Positions 29,060 to 38,428 of a DNA stretch of 64,000 bases are shown here, piece after piece. Numbering within the stretch: the stretch's first letter is position 1; each line of letters opens with the position of its first letter. The position numbers and the translations under genes are program-made. Under the pieces are notes generated by a model. It had not been told where the DNA came from. It saw only the letters and a program-made list of their open reading frames with translations, and made no database searches. The stretch comes from Erysipelotrichia bacterium (GTDB taxonomy: Bacteria > Bacillota_I > Bacilli_A > Erysipelotrichales > Erysipelotrichaceae), in NCBI GenBank assembly GCA_012520255.1, contig JAAYOQ010000005.1, positions 1 to 64,000 on the forward strand, read 5' to 3'.

Positions 29060-29425
29060 ATGGCTCGTATAGCTGGAGTAGACATCCCACGCGATAAGTG
29101 TGTTGGTGTCGCATTAACTTATATTTATGGAATCGGTGCAAGTACAGCAAAGAAAGTGTGTGAAGCTGCAGGCGTAGACACTTCAATCAGAGTTAAAAAT
29201 TTAACTGATGAGCAAGAATTTGCTATTCGTACTGAAGTCGATAAGATTAAAACAGAAGGCGATTTAAGAAGAGAAACAAACTTGAATATTAAGCGTCTTA
29301 TGGAAATTGGTTCACACAAGGGAAAACGTCATCGTATCGGTTTACCTGTAAATGGCCAAAGAACTAAAACAAATGCACGTACGCGTAAAGGACCACGTCG
29401 TACAGTAGCGAATAAGAAGAAATAA
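29060..29425 (+). CDS. rpsM: 30S ribosomal protein S13
   Basis: This 121-residue protein of the 30S head bridges to the 50S subunit. [13 protein letters not shown], a helix-hairpin-helix-like region ([13 protein letters not shown]) and the basic tail [15 protein letters not shown] are typical. It is preceded by TTGGAGGG. Confidence 0.98.
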   Translation: MARIAGVDIPRDKCVGVALTYIYGIGASTAKKVCEAAGVDTSIRVKNLTDEQEFAIRTEVDKIKTEGDLRRETNLNIKRLMEIGSHKGKRHRIGLPVNGQRTKTNARTRKGPRRTVANKKK

Positions 29426-29440
29426 GCGAGGTAATATTAA

Positions 29441-29836
29441 ATGACTGCAAAAAGAAGAGCAACAGCTAGAAGACGTAGAGTTAGAAAGAATATTGCCAAA
29501 GGTGTCGCTCATATTCATTCTACTTTCAATAATACAATCGTTACAATTTGTGACGAACAGGGTAATGCCGTAGCATGGTCAAGTGCTGGTGCATTAGGGT
29601 ATAAGGGTTCACGTAAATCAACACCATTTGCTGCTCAGCAAGCTGCAGAAGCTGCTGCAAAAGCGGCTATGGAATTCGGAATGAAATCAGTTGATGTTAA
29701 TGTTAAGGGACCTGGACCTGGAAGAGAATCTGCAATCAGAAGTTTACAAGTTGCAGGTTTAGACATCAGTTCAATTAATGATGTCACACCAATTCCACAC
29801 AATGGATGTCGTCCACCTAAACGTCCACGTGGTTAA
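29441..29836 (+). CDS. rpsK: 30S ribosomal protein S11
   Basis: This 131-residue protein of the 30S platform lies near the anti-Shine-Dalgarno end of 16S r[19 protein letters not shown] and the C-terminal [18 protein letters not shown] are signatures. It lies 15 bases after rpsM behind GCGAGGT, a weaker site than its neighbours have. Confidence 0.98.
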   Translation: MTAKRRATARRRRVRKNIAKGVAHIHSTFNNTIVTICDEQGNAVAWSSAGALGYKGSRKSTPFAAQQAAEAAAKAAMEFGMKSVDVNVKGPGPGRESAIRSLQVAGLDISSINDVTPIPHNGCRPPKRPRG

Positions 29837-29860
29837 GAATCAATAAAGGAGGAATAGTTG

Positions 29861-30823
29861 ATGCAACAATTTGAAAGAGCAGAATTAGAAGTTCAACAAT
29901 ATGTTGAAGACCAGCATTATGGAAAATTCGAGTTTGGACCTTTAGAAAGAGGTTTTGGAACAACAATTGGTAATGCGATACGTCGTGTATTATTAGCTGC
30001 TATGCCAGGCGGCGCTGTATATTCAATCAAAATTGATGGGATTTACCATGAATTTACAGCTATTCCAGGAATCGTTGAAGACGTTACTGCTATCATCCTG
30101 AATTTGAAAAACATGGTGTTGAAAATTGAAGATGAAGAAGATTACACATTAAGACTGAATGTAACTGGACCTGCTACAGTAACAGCTGGGGATATCATAT
30201 GTCCAACATATGTTACAGTGCTAAATCCAGAATTAGTAATCTGTCACATCTCAGAAGGTGGAAAACTGGAGATGGAATTAAAAGCACGCAGAGGTAGAGG
30301 ATATGTAAGTGCTGAAGAAAATAAGGCTTTATATCAAAGTTCTTCTCAAGGTATTGGAACAATTTATACAGATTCAATCTTTACTCCAATTACCAAAGCA
30401 ACTTATGAAGTAAATCCTACTCGTGTTAATCAGAGTGCTAAGTATGATAGTTTAACACTTGAAGTCTGGACAAATGGTGCAATCCATCCACAAGAAGCAA
30501 TTGCACTGGCAAGTAAAATTTTAACTGATCACTTAGTTTTATTAACTGAAATTAATCCATGCGTTTTAGATTTAGGAGATAGTATTAAAGAAACAAGTAC
30601 AGTTGAAGTTCCAGATGAAACCGATCGTAATATTGAGGAATTAGAACTTAATAACCGTGCAGTTAACTGCTTAAAACGTGCAAATATTCATACAGTAAAT
30701 CAACTGTGTTCTAAATCGGAAGATTATATTTCTAAGTTAAAGAACTGTGGAAAGAAAACTGTAGAAGAAATAAAGGATGCACTACATCGAGTTGGCAGAG
30801 AACTTAGCAAATCTGAAATTTAA
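29861..30823 (+). CDS. rpoA: RNA polymerase alpha subunit
   Basis: This 320-residue subunit directs polymerase assembly through its N-terminal domain (LERGFGTTIGNAIRRVLL near 29-46) and binds UP elements and activators through its C-terminal domain (about 240-310; ELNNRAVNCLKRANIHTVNQL). An upstream TTG at 29858 is in frame, but ATG 29861 has better spacing from AAAGGAGG. It lies between rpsK and rplQ as usual. Confidence 0.98.
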   Translation: MQQFERAELEVQQYVEDQHYGKFEFGPLERGFGTTIGNAIRRVLLAAMPGGAVYSIKIDGIYHEFTAIPGIVEDVTAIILNLKNMVLKIEDEEDYTLRLNVTGPATVTAGDIICPTYVTVLNPELVICHISEGGKLEMELKARRGRGYVSAEENKALYQSSSQGIGTIYTDSIFTPITKATYEVNPTRVNQSAKYDSLTLEVWTNGAIHPQEAIALASKILTDHLVLLTEINPCVLDLGDSIKETSTVEVPDETDRNIEELELNNRAVNCLKRANIHTVNQLCSKSEDYISKLKNCGKKTVEEIKDALHRVGRELSKSEI

Positions 30824-30848
30824 AAATAGGTAGAGGGAGTGAGCTAAT

Positions 30849-31214
30849 ATGCAAAATCGTAAATTAGGACGCACATCTGATCATCGTAAAGCGTTATTGC
30901 GTAATATGGCTACAGATATGATTGTTCATGAAAAAATAAACACCACTGAAATGAAAGCTAAAGAATTGAGATCAGTAGTTGATGAGCTTGTTACTTTAGC
31001 AAAAAAGGGTGATTTACATGCACGTCGTAGAGCGGCAAAGGTTGTCAGAAATGTTGTCGCTGATAAGGCCACAGGCAGAACAGCTTTACAGAAATTGTTT
31101 GAAGAAATTGGACCACGTTTCGCAGACACTAATGGTGGATACACAAGAGTTGTAAAAACCACTGTCAGAAGAGGCGATGCTGCACCAATGGCGTATATTG
31201 AATTTACAAAATAA
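30849..31214 (+). CDS. rplQ: 50S ribosomal protein L17
   Basis: This 121-residue protein lies at the base of the 50S near the tunnel exit. The [25 protein letters not shown]-type start (residues 3-27) and the ending [13 protein letters not shown] are conserved. It is the last gene of the superoperon and is followed by a strong terminator. In many Bacillota ecfA1-ecfA2-ecfT-truA come next; here they are about 8.8 kb away. Confidence 0.98.
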   Translation: MQNRKLGRTSDHRKALLRNMATDMIVHEKINTTEMKAKELRSVVDELVTLAKKGDLHARRRAAKVVRNVVADKATGRTALQKLFEEIGPRFADTNGGYTRVVKTTVRRGDAAPMAYIEFTK

Positions 31215-31250
31215 TTATCAGATTATCAGATAATTAATATTAAATAATTG

Positions 31251-31276
31251 AAGAAGCGAAAAATCGCTTCTTTTTT
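31251..31276 (+). terminator. Terminator of the S10-spc-alpha superoperon
   Basis: AAGAAGCGA (31251-31259) pairs with TCGCTTCTT (31264-31272) around an AAAA loop, followed by more T. A second AT-rich stem-loop near 31216-31235 precedes it. Confidence 0.9.
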
Positions 31277-31293
31277 GGATGAATACATAGATT

Positions 31294-31348
31294 TAATTTC
31301 AACGAAATTAAACAATTTGTAAGTTTATAATTTCACATAATGAAATTA
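31294..31348. promoter_or_regulatory. Two similar inverted repeats upstream of the lipoprotein gene
   Basis: TAATTTC-AAC-GAAATTA (31294-31310) and TAATTTCA-CATAA-TGAAATTA (31328-31348) share the same half-site TAATTTC. A TATAAT at 31326-31331 overlaps the second repeat. Two copies of one palindrome over a promoter region suggest a dimeric repressor. The regulator is unknown. Confidence 0.4.
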
Positions 31349-31407
31349 ACATGTTAGAATATTGTTACTGATAGATTATTATTTTTTGATAACAGGGGGA
31401 AATTTAG

Positions 31408-32598
31408 ATGAAGAAAATTTTTGTTAGTTTGCTGAGTTTACTATTGATATTAAGTATAGCAGGTTGTGATAAAATTAAAATACGACCTGAAAAACCTCAG
31501 TTAGCTGAACTTAATGGAAAGACAGCTTTAAAATATGTCAAGGGTCTTTATTCTGATGCCAGAATAACAAGATGGATGGGACCAGTAGAAAATTTAATTA
31601 ATCTAAAAGCTGCAATTAAGTATGATGTCAATGTATTTAAATTATTTATTGATGTAGATGAATTTGAGAAAGAAGAAAAAAATAAGTGTGGTTTTTCTGT
31701 TGAGACATTTCAAGAAAGAATAGATGAAATTTTCGGAAAAGACAGATTTAAAGTGCAAGATCACTTCCAGGAATATCTTGACGATGGATACGTAATGGTT
31801 GAATCAAATCCAGATGCTTTTGAGTTTCCTGAGATTGTCGCAACCGGTTATTCAGTTTACGAAGAAAAGGAGCATTATGTGGTAATAGAGAGGCTATCAG
31901 AGTTTTATACTCCATATAAAGGTGAAACTTATACGACGTATCTAAGAGATTTAATCGTTGTGTATTCTACTTATGAAGGATTGAAAGTATGGGACTGTCA
32001 ATCTGGATTTGCTGATACAGAGTTAACCTTATATTATTTCCCTCCATTGCCGTATGAAGAAGAACCTTTTGAAAGTGATATTTGGAAACAGATGACATTC
32101 ACATTGGATGGTGAAACGTTTAAATATCCATGGGATCTTAGACAATTTGAAGCATTGGGCTGGATTCCACAAATAGATGATCATTTTACGATAGATCCTA
32201 ATCCAAATTCATTTTATGTTGTTTTCATGGAGCGAGATATAGATGCCGGCTATGTTGAAAATAACTTTTTAAAAGTACAACTGATAAACTATTCTGATAA
32301 AGTTAGACCTGTAAGAGATAATGCAGTAGTATATGTAAACTTCCAAATTATTACTAACAAAGCTACATTAGAAGTAATGAAAGAACCATATAAGTTAGTT
32401 CTGGCCAATGGTATTACCTGGGGAGCAACTGAAGAAGATATTATTAATGCCTACGGAGAAGGTGAAATAATGGATGGATTTGGTTACACCATAATCACCT
32501 ATGATGTTATTGAGGCAGGATATCGAATATCGATGAAATTGACTGTCAGAGAAAATATTGGATTATGTGATGTAGAATTAATGAAATATGTTTGGTAA
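31408..32598 (+). CDS. Lipoprotein of unknown function
   Basis: This 396-residue secreted lipoprotein has a Lys-rich start, a hydrophobic stretch at 4-18 and the lipobox SIAGC, with Cys20 as the lipidated residue. The mature part is rich in acidic and aromatic residues, with two segments that look like related beta-rich halves (about 60-220 and 225-396). I do not recognise a family. It stands alone, with its own control region (two inverted repeats) and a terminator after it, and is the first gene of the accessory block inserted after rplQ. The ribosome binding site AGGGGGAA is near 31395. Confidence 0.75.
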   Translation: MKKIFVSLLSLLLILSIAGCDKIKIRPEKPQLAELNGKTALKYVKGLYSDARITRWMGPVENLINLKAAIKYDVNVFKLFIDVDEFEKEEKNKCGFSVETFQERIDEIFGKDRFKVQDHFQEYLDDGYVMVESNPDAFEFPEIVATGYSVYEEKEHYVVIERLSEFYTPYKGETYTTYLRDLIVVYSTYEGLKVWDCQSGFADTELTLYYFPPLPYEEEPFESDIWKQMTFTLDGETFKYPWDLRQFEALGWIPQIDDHFTIDPNPNSFYVVFMERDIDAGYVENNFLKVQLINYSDKVRPVRDNAVVYVNFQIITNKATLEVMKEPYKLVLANGITWGATEEDIINAYGEGEIMDGFGYTIITYDVIEAGYRISMKLTVRENIGLCDVELMKYVW

Positions 32599-32658
32599 AA
32601 AATATAGTTTAATTTTTAAGTTGTTGATAGAGGTTAAATAGAAATTTATATTAAAGTT

Positions 32659-32685
32659 AAAAAAGCACAGTTGTGCTTTTTTAAA
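32659..32685. terminator. Bidirectional terminator
   Basis: AAAAAAGCAC (32659-32668), loop AGTT, GTGCTTTTTT (32673-32682). It is shared by the lipoprotein gene and the convergent adenosine-deaminase-like gene. Confidence 0.9.
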
Positions 32686-32730
32686 AGATAAGTGAAAGGG
32701 TAAAGAAAAAGACAAGATTTCCTGTCTTTG

Positions 32731-35202
32731 TTATCTTTTGGTACCGATGTCATAAGTATCCAAGACTATTGAATCAACAATTTGTTTAACTGATCCGAAT
32801 AATGTGACATATCCTTTCAGTGATTTGGCTTTGACCTGTAAAATTTCTGATTTTGGGTTGATAAAGATTTTAGTTTTCCCCTTTCCATTTTTAGCCTCCT
32901 GTACCAGATTGGCAATAGCTGAATTTCCATCAAAGGCAAACAGGAATGAATTTCTTCTTTCAAAGATTTCGTAATTAAAAGATTTATAAATTCCCATTTC
33001 CTGAGATTCAATAGATAACCTTATACCAGTAATATCAGCTTTAGAAAGTTTGGTAGCTTGAGGCTTATCCATTAAAGCAGGAATGATACAATAGATATCA
33101 AAATTACGTCTGTTGTTAGATAATAAATATCTTTCATGAGCTAATAATTTATGTCCGATTACAAAGAACACTTTATTTGGATCTAATCTATTTAACATTG
33201 AACGAATTAAACGTCTGTCAAAATCAGTCATTTTAACAGCTTTATCATCAGTAGTGAAACTTGAGGCAGCAATGATGATTGGAAACTTATCCCAAGGCAA
33301 TTCTTTGATGCGGTCTTTAAAAATTGGATAAGAAGGTACTTTGTTTATTTCAAATTTAACTTCATGTTCTATTGTCGCATTTTCAAACTGTTCACTGTAA
33401 TATTGCTCAATAGATTTATCTTGAAGTTTTTTTTCAAGCTGTTTTGATTTGAACGCAAAAGCTTTGTGACTTCTTTTAATAATTTCTTCTTCAGTCTTTT
33501 TCATATCTTTGAATTGTTCGTCACTTACTTTTAATAAATTCATTAAAGCTAATTGCTCATCAATACCATCAGTTCCGTATAAACCACAACCATCAGTACC
33601 CATTACACATTTGATATTATTTTCTAAATAAGTTTTGAGTGGATGAGCGGATAAATCAGTCAGATTATTTAATCTGACATTACTCGTTATTTGGAATTCT
33701 AAAACAACATTTTTATTTTTCAGTGTTTTCAATAACCTTTTACCTTTGGCTGATTTTAAATCATCAGAATAGATGCCATGTCCAATTCGAACATAAGGAA
33801 ATTGTTGATTTTCATTTAGTGAATCTTCAATCAATTTTAAAGCTTTGGCCATATTGTCTTTTAGGGAATCATTTTCACCAGCATGCACTCTGATGGTCCA
33901 GTGTTTATCTTCGCTGGCAACAGTTGAAACAATTTCTTTAATTACCGACTTTAATTCACTGATGTCATTTATTTCTTCGCCAACAAAATCACTACCAACG
34001 ACATATGGATCTTTGCTGACAATCTTTAAGACGCTCATCGCTTCAGTTAAATAGTTGGCTGATTGAATGTCATCTCTAACTAAAGTTAAAGGGATTCTTC
34101 TAATAGCTGCTAAAAATCTGATGTCGACACCAGTTTCTTTTTTTGCAAGAGGTAAAATATGATGGAGTTGTTTAAGCATATCGATAGCGGATTGATCTTT
34201 TTTAACTAAAGTTGTATCGCTAATTTCCACATAATTAACCTGCTGAGCTTGATAACTTCTGGCAATCCATAACATTTTGTCCTCAAAGAAAGTTAAATCT
34301 TTATAATTGTTATTGTTGTAATCCTTAATCATTTTTACCAGATAACGATAGACAAATACATCCTGAAGTTTTTCGATATTGGTCAAAGGAATTTTATAAG
34401 CGCTTAATTTGGGTTTGGTAAAAACGTATCGGTACAGATAAAGCTTTTCCAGATTGGTAAAAACAGCTTGTGAATCTTTTAGGATAGCTAGAGAGTTTCT
34501 TATTTTAGAAATATTTTCTACGGCATCATCTAAATTTAAAAGAATCAAATCAGCAAAGTTGATAAAGGTATTGTCATCAATTTTTCTGTTTAAACGTTTG
34601 GCAGATAGAGAAGTATCAGTGATTGTTAAAGCAACCTCTGCTCGTTGTTTTTCTAACATATGATATTGTCCCTGTGATAATTTAAGATTTAATTTTTTAA
34701 CATAATAGTAAGGATAATCTATCTGATGTTTAATTCCTAAAGCAATTAAAGCATCAGGTGTCAGATTGGCATTTCCGTGAGTATGTAAATCTGTTCGAAG
34801 TTTCAAATCTTCTAAGATATAAGATTTTATCAGAGTATGTCTAATGTCAAAGTGATATTCTTTTGTTTGTGACATTAGTGTTTTAGAAATAGCTGGAACA
34901 AGAGCGTTGATTTCTACTTTACCACTAGGATAGATATTGGCTATCTTGGTTCCATTTAATCTAAAGACATAAACCCTTTGTCCATCACCTTTGATAAAAC
35001 AGGGAATGGTTCCCTTTATTACCAGACGATTATTTTGATGAACAGTTTTTTGATTTAAAACTTTAGCTAAATTAACAATCAGATTATCTGTTTTATGATT
35101 AGGAGTAAAAAGGCAATAAGAAAGGATATGTTTGGACATATCTAAGTTAATGACAATATCTTTTTCTTTATCTAAATAAAACTTACCAAAGTGACTCATC
35201 AA
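32731..35202 (-). CDS. Large adenosine-deaminase-like protein with extra N- and C-terminal domains
   Basis: This 823-residue protein has an adenosine deaminase-type metal-dependent deaminase domain with all expected residues: HxH at His140/His142 (DLHTH), HAGE with His440 and Glu443, RIGHG with His475, and Asp537 in the TDG motif. Classical enzymes are about 340 residues. Here there is an extra N-terminal region (1-130), a helical insert (about 160-350) and a C-terminal domain from about 630 to 823 that reads like a Rossmann-type nucleotide- or ligand-binding domain (IIIAASSFTTDD; VFFVIGHKLL). That last reading is tentative. Adenosine deaminases of about this size include RdrB of the RADAR phage-defence system, but no RdrA-like ATPase is nearby. 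It stands alone between terminators; the substrate is unknown. Confidence 0.8.
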   Translation of the reverse strand: MMSHFGKFYLDKEKDIVINLDMSKHILSYCLFTPNHKTDNLIVNLAKVLNQKTVHQNNRLVIKGTIPCFIKGDGQRVYVFRLNGTKIANIYPSGKVEINALVPAISKTLMSQTKEYHFDIRHTLIKSYILEDLKLRTDLHTHGNANLTPDALIALGIKHQIDYPYYYVKKLNLKLSQGQYHMLEKQRAEVALTITDTSLSAKRLNRKIDDNTFINFADLILLNLDDAVENISKIRNSLAILKDSQAVFTNLEKLYLYRYVFTKPKLSAYKIPLTNIEKLQDVFVYRYLVKMIKDYNNNNYKDLTFFEDKMLWIARSYQAQQVNYVEISDTTLVKKDQSAIDMLKQLHHILPLAKKETGVDIRFLAAIRRIPLTLVRDDIQSANYLTEAMSVLKIVSKDPYVVGSDFVGEEINDISELKSVIKEIVSTVASEDKHWTIRVHAGENDSLKDNMAKALKLIEDSLNENQQFPYVRIGHGIYSDDLKSAKGKRLLKTLKNKNVVLEFQITSNVRLNNLTDLSAHPLKTYLENNIKCVMGTDGCGLYGTDGIDEQLALMNLLKVSDEQFKDMKKTEEEIIKRSHKAFAFKSKQLEKKLQDKSIEQYYSEQFENATIEHEVKFEINKVPSYPIFKDRIKELPWDKFPIIIAASSFTTDDKAVKMTDFDRRLIRSMLNRLDPNKVFFVIGHKLLAHERYLLSNNRRNFDIYCIIPALMDKPQATKLSKADITGIRLSIESQEMGIYKSFNYEIFERRNSFLFAFDGNSAIANLVQEAKNGKGKTKIFINPKSEILQVKAKSLKGYVTLFGSVKQIVDSIVLDTYDIGTKR

Positions 35203-35278
35203 TAAATTTGGTTATTTAAAGTATATTATAAAGAAAAACTGATAACAAGACCAGTTTTCTTTTTTCTTTCTTTTTCGA

Positions 35279-36307
35279 CTAGAATTTATTGTGCACCTTT
35301 TCTGCGAAACCTATTTGACCTGTCAGGGTAATAGTTGTTCCATCATCTAGTATACAGTCGCCATAGAATCTGCCAAAGACCTGATGCTGATCTGATTTCA
35401 GTATAAGAGCATCTGTGCAACTTGCTCTATCGATGATTGGTTCAAAACGCAAGGTTAAACGATTGTCATTACTGGTAAAATTCCAAATTTCATAGTAGTC
35501 ATCCTTGCCATCTTTTGTTGGTAAACCAAAGTCAACTTTATCTAATTTATGAGCTTTACCTTTGTAGAATAACATGTTTTCAGTAGCAGCAGAGGTATCT
35601 CCGAAGCCGTAACCTAAGTTAAAACCAAAAGGCTTCCCATCAACATAAGTACTTAACGAGGCCCAAAACCAGGTGTTATCATAGGTCCAGATGCCTCTAC
35701 CCCAATCCAAAACAGCAGCCGAATCTTTTTTGTTGAAGATGTATTCATCATCTCCAATAGAGACAATACCACTAGCTGCCATGCAGTTGAGCTTCTGATT
35801 GTAGTAGAAACGTCCAGGCTTTTCAAAAGGTGTGGCAATGACCATGCTTTCCTTAGGTATATCGGTTAATTCAACACTGAAATTGATGGTCTTTTTATCT
35901 TTGAAGTCATTCATATAACCAGATAAAACTCTTCTGTCACCTTCATTTTTAAATGAAATATTATATTTTTTATTGCCATAACTCACATCACCTTTAACTG
36001 AAGTTCGAGGGAAATTTTTCTTTCCTAAAGTTAAAATCTGCATTGGTGATTTAGTGACTTCCCATTTTTCATTAAAATCAATAAAAGATATTGAATCAAG
36101 TCCCATATAGCCGTTATCAGCCAAAGTAAGACAGAGAGCAAAATCATCATTTGAGATACAATAGTAATCCCATTCTTTAGTCATGAAACGAGTTTTCAGA
36201 TCAGTTTTCTTATTATAAATTGGTAACAATTTTTTAGCATAACCAGGCTCTATTATATTGTTATTTTCATCTAATAGATTGCCAACAGTAGTAATTTCAT
36301 GTTGCAT
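35279..36307 (-). CDS. DUF2804 family protein
   Basis: This 342-residue soluble protein is recognised as DUF2804 by its Trp/Tyr-rich beta-sandwich pattern and the central DWGRGIWTY...WFWAS segment (about 196-215). The biochemical role of the family is unknown; the fold resembles lipocalin or carotenoid-lyase-like beta proteins, which is only an impression. No signal peptide is present. Its start is preceded on the minus strand by GGAGGAGAAC, a good ribosome binding site. It is a single gene, co-oriented with the deaminase-like gene but separated by about 75 bp containing promoter-like AT-rich DNA. Confidence 0.8.
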   Translation of the reverse strand: MQHEITTVGNLLDENNNIIEPGYAKKLLPIYNKKTDLKTRFMTKEWDYYCISNDDFALCLTLADNGYMGLDSISFIDFNEKWEVTKSPMQILTLGKKNFPRTSVKGDVSYGNKKYNISFKNEGDRRVLSGYMNDFKDKKTINFSVELTDIPKESMVIATPFEKPGRFYYNQKLNCMAASGIVSIGDDEYIFNKKDSAAVLDWGRGIWTYDNTWFWASLSTYVDGKPFGFNLGYGFGDTSAATENMLFYKGKAHKLDKVDFGLPTKDGKDDYYEIWNFTSNDNRLTLRFEPIIDRASCTDALILKSDQHQVFGRFYGDCILDDGTTITLTGQIGFAEKVHNKF

Positions 36308-36480
36308 ATCATTGTTCTCCTCCTATACTAAAATGATAACATATAAACCGTTTGAAAAAATAATGAAAATAAAATTAAAAATGTAAACAATTTCATACAA
36401 ATTTCATAATTATGTAGTTTAATATAGTTGTAATAGAGGAGTTTCTCTCGTTTCCCCCTTCTTGAGTAATAAATATTTAT

Positions 36481-36513
36481 AAAATAATGGTGTCTCTTGA
36501 CACCTTTATTTTG
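36481..36513 (+). terminator. Terminator-like hairpin with no upstream gene on its strand
   Basis: GGTGTC (36489-36494), loop TCTT, GACACC (36499-36504), with AAAATAAT before and TTTATTTT after. No plus-strand gene lies upstream for over 3 kb. It may end a small RNA that starts in the intergenic region. Confidence 0.5.
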
Positions 36514-36541
36514 TGATAATATGATTAGAATGGTGATGTAA

Positions 36542-36943
36542 ATGATGATAGTTAAGAGATTGCAATATGGAGATGACTTAAAAAAAGAAATAGAAAAGTT
36601 ATGTTATGACAATAGCATTACTAGTGCCATAGTGTTATCTTCTGTTGGCTGTGTTTATAAGGCAACAATAAGACTGGCTGATGGTTTAACAATTAAAGAG
36701 TATAATGATAACTATGAAATTTTATCTATAAATGGAACAATCAGTAAAGATGGCAGTCATTTACATATCAGTTTTAGCGATGTAAATGGTGATACATTTG
36801 GTGGTCATTTATGTTATAATACCTTAGTTAATACTACTTGTGAGTTAGTGTTAGCCAGTATTAATGAATATTCATTTACCAGAGATTATGATGAAAAGAC
36901 AGGCTATGATGAACTTGTCGTTAATAAAAAGGAGGATTTTTAA
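36542..36943 (+). CDS. PPC/DUF296 domain protein
   Basis: This 133-residue protein consists of a single PPC (DUF296) domain. The key motif HLHISFSDVNGDTFGGHL (about 77-94) contains the conserved His residues and the GGH turn. In plants the domain is joined to AT-hooks; in bacteria it is free-standing, usually trimeric and metal-binding, and of unclear function. The stop of this gene touches the start of the next one, so the two form a small operon. The upstream ribosome binding site is weak. Confidence 0.85.
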   Translation: MMIVKRLQYGDDLKKEIEKLCYDNSITSAIVLSSVGCVYKATIRLADGLTIKEYNDNYEILSINGTISKDGSHLHISFSDVNGDTFGGHLCYNTLVNTTCELVLASINEYSFTRDYDEKTGYDELVVNKKEDF

Positions 36944-37180
36944 ATGGATTTAACAAAATATTTTCCAGGATCAGCTGAAGCTAAAAAAAGCGTTGTCCAT
37001 CTGTTAGTAGTTTTAGTATTTTATGCTATAGCTATATGGGCGGTACAGTTTCTAGCTGGTATCCTATCAATTATTCCATTAGTTGGATCTTTGGCAGGAC
37101 TGATTGTTTCGATAATTAGATTATACATTGGTATAGCAGCTATCGTAGCAATTTTGGCTTTCTTCAAAGTTGTTAAGTAA
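36944..37180 (+). CDS. Small two-helix membrane protein
   Basis: This 78-residue protein has two hydrophobic segments, about 20-45 and 50-74, separated by a short loop, and a short charged N-terminus (KYFPGSAEAKK). No family is recognised beyond a general small integral membrane protein. It begins at the base after the PPC gene stop, with AAAAGGAGG inside that gene, so translation is coupled and the pair is probably functional together. A strong terminator follows. Confidence 0.75.
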   Translation: MDLTKYFPGSAEAKKSVVHLLVVLVFYAIAIWAVQFLAGILSIIPLVGSLAGLIVSIIRLYIGIAAIVAILAFFKVVK

Positions 37181-37183
37181 TTT

Positions 37184-37212
37184 AAAAACTCAATAAATCT
37201 ATTGAGTTTTTT
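37184..37212. terminator. Bidirectional terminator
   Basis: AAAAACTCAATA (37184-37195) pairs with TATTGAGTTTTT (37200-37211), loop AATC. It is shared by the small membrane gene and the convergent CofE-like gene. Confidence 0.92.
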
Positions 37213-37230
37213 GATGGTTAAATATTTATA

Positions 37231-38421
37231 TTAATCTGAGTAATCATCAAAGTATCCTTTAACCAGTACTATTGGAGTTCCTTTATCTCCGGAACCGCTA
37301 GTTAAATCACACAATGAACCAATCAGATCAGTTAATTGTCTTGGAGTGGTACCTAAAGATGCAGGATTATCTGATGGTTCATTTACTTTATCTTTTATAG
37401 CATCAGAAATCGCTTCTTTTAATTTTTCCCCTGATAGATTTTTAAAATTATTATCAGCTAAATATTTTAATTTTATTTCATTTGGTGTACCTTCTAAACC
37501 AGCGGTATAAGCTGGTGAAACAACAGGATCAGCCAACTCCCAGATTTTGCCTTTTGGATCTTTAAAAGCTCCATCACCATAAACCATTACCTCGACATGT
37601 TTTCCTGTCTTTTTTAGTATTTTCTTTTGAATATCTAAAACTAACTTTTGACATTGGTAAGGAAACAATTTGATAGTATTTTCAGTTGCGGCATTAGAAC
37701 CTAATAAACCATAAAGATTATTATATCCGGATCCATTATTAGAAACTGTCAGAATATTGTCCAAACCATAAAGGTTTTCAACACCATTTTCTTTTAGAAT
37801 GCGTTTAGTTCTAAAGCGATTATGTATATCACAGACTAAAACGTCTTTAGTATAATTTAAAATAGCTTTAGGATTATTGGCAAAGATAATTTCAGCTTCA
37901 CAGCCAACACTTTCGATGATATCTTTATAGTGCTTAACATAATCAACACCAGTAAATGGATGGAAATTTTGGCCAAAAATCTGATAATATTCTTCAAAAG
38001 TGAGAACATCGCTGTATGGATTAACTTCTGATTGTTCTAACTTGTCATAAGGAAACAGTTCATTTCCAACTTCATCAGAAGGATAGGATAGCATCAAGGT
38101 AATCTTATCGGCGCCTTTAGCAATGCCTTTTAAATTTATTGCAAAGCGATTTCGGCTTAGAATTGGAAAAACCAGTCCAATATGTCCTTTGGGAAATTTA
38201 TTTTTTATATCAGCAGCGATATCATCGATGCTGGCATAATTACCTTGTGCTCTGGCGACAATAGATTCAGTAAGAGCGATAATATCTCTATCTTCAATTG
38301 ATAATCCTAAACTTTCACAAGCTTCTAAGACACTATCGACAGTAATCTGAGATATATCATCATTTTCTCTGATTATTGGGCATCTGACTCCAATTGAAAT
38401 TGTTCCTGTTTTTCTTTCCAT
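37231..38421 (-). CDS. CofE-like (F420-0:gamma-glutamyl ligase family) protein
   Basis: This 396-residue protein is related to CofE, which adds glutamate to coenzyme F420-0 with GTP. Typical features are the early RCPIIRENDD and DIIALTESIVARAQGN segments and NRFAINLKGIAKGA. It is longer than archaeal CofE (about 250), with a C-terminal extension. No other F420 gene is in the window, so the acceptor is probably a different molecule. The chosen start is ATG 38421; just upstream on the coding strand is a run of eight G (38429-38436) where the ribosome binding site should be. An earlier in-frame TTG at 38442 would put the run inside the gene. It probably shares a transcript with the MOFRL kinase upstream. 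Confidence 0.72.
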   Translation of the reverse strand: MERKTGTISIGVRCPIIRENDDISQITVDSVLEACESLGLSIEDRDIIALTESIVARAQGNYASIDDIAADIKNKFPKGHIGLVFPILSRNRFAINLKGIAKGADKITLMLSYPSDEVGNELFPYDKLEQSEVNPYSDVLTFEEYYQIFGQNFHPFTGVDYVKHYKDIIESVGCEAEIIFANNPKAILNYTKDVLVCDIHNRFRTKRILKENGVENLYGLDNILTVSNNGSGYNNLYGLLGSNAATENTIKLFPYQCQKLVLDIQKKILKKTGKHVEVMVYGDGAFKDPKGKIWELADPVVSPAYTAGLEGTPNEIKLKYLADNNFKNLSGEKLKEAISDAIKDKVNEPSDNPASLGTTPRQLTDLIGSLCDLTSGSGDKGTPIVLVKGYFDDYSD

Positions 38422-38428
38422 ATTGGCA

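Noticed and set aside
31408-36307. A complete RADAR anti-phage system around the ADA-like gene
   Set aside because: No RdrA-type ATPase or accessory membrane gene is adjacent; only the large deaminase-like protein is present.
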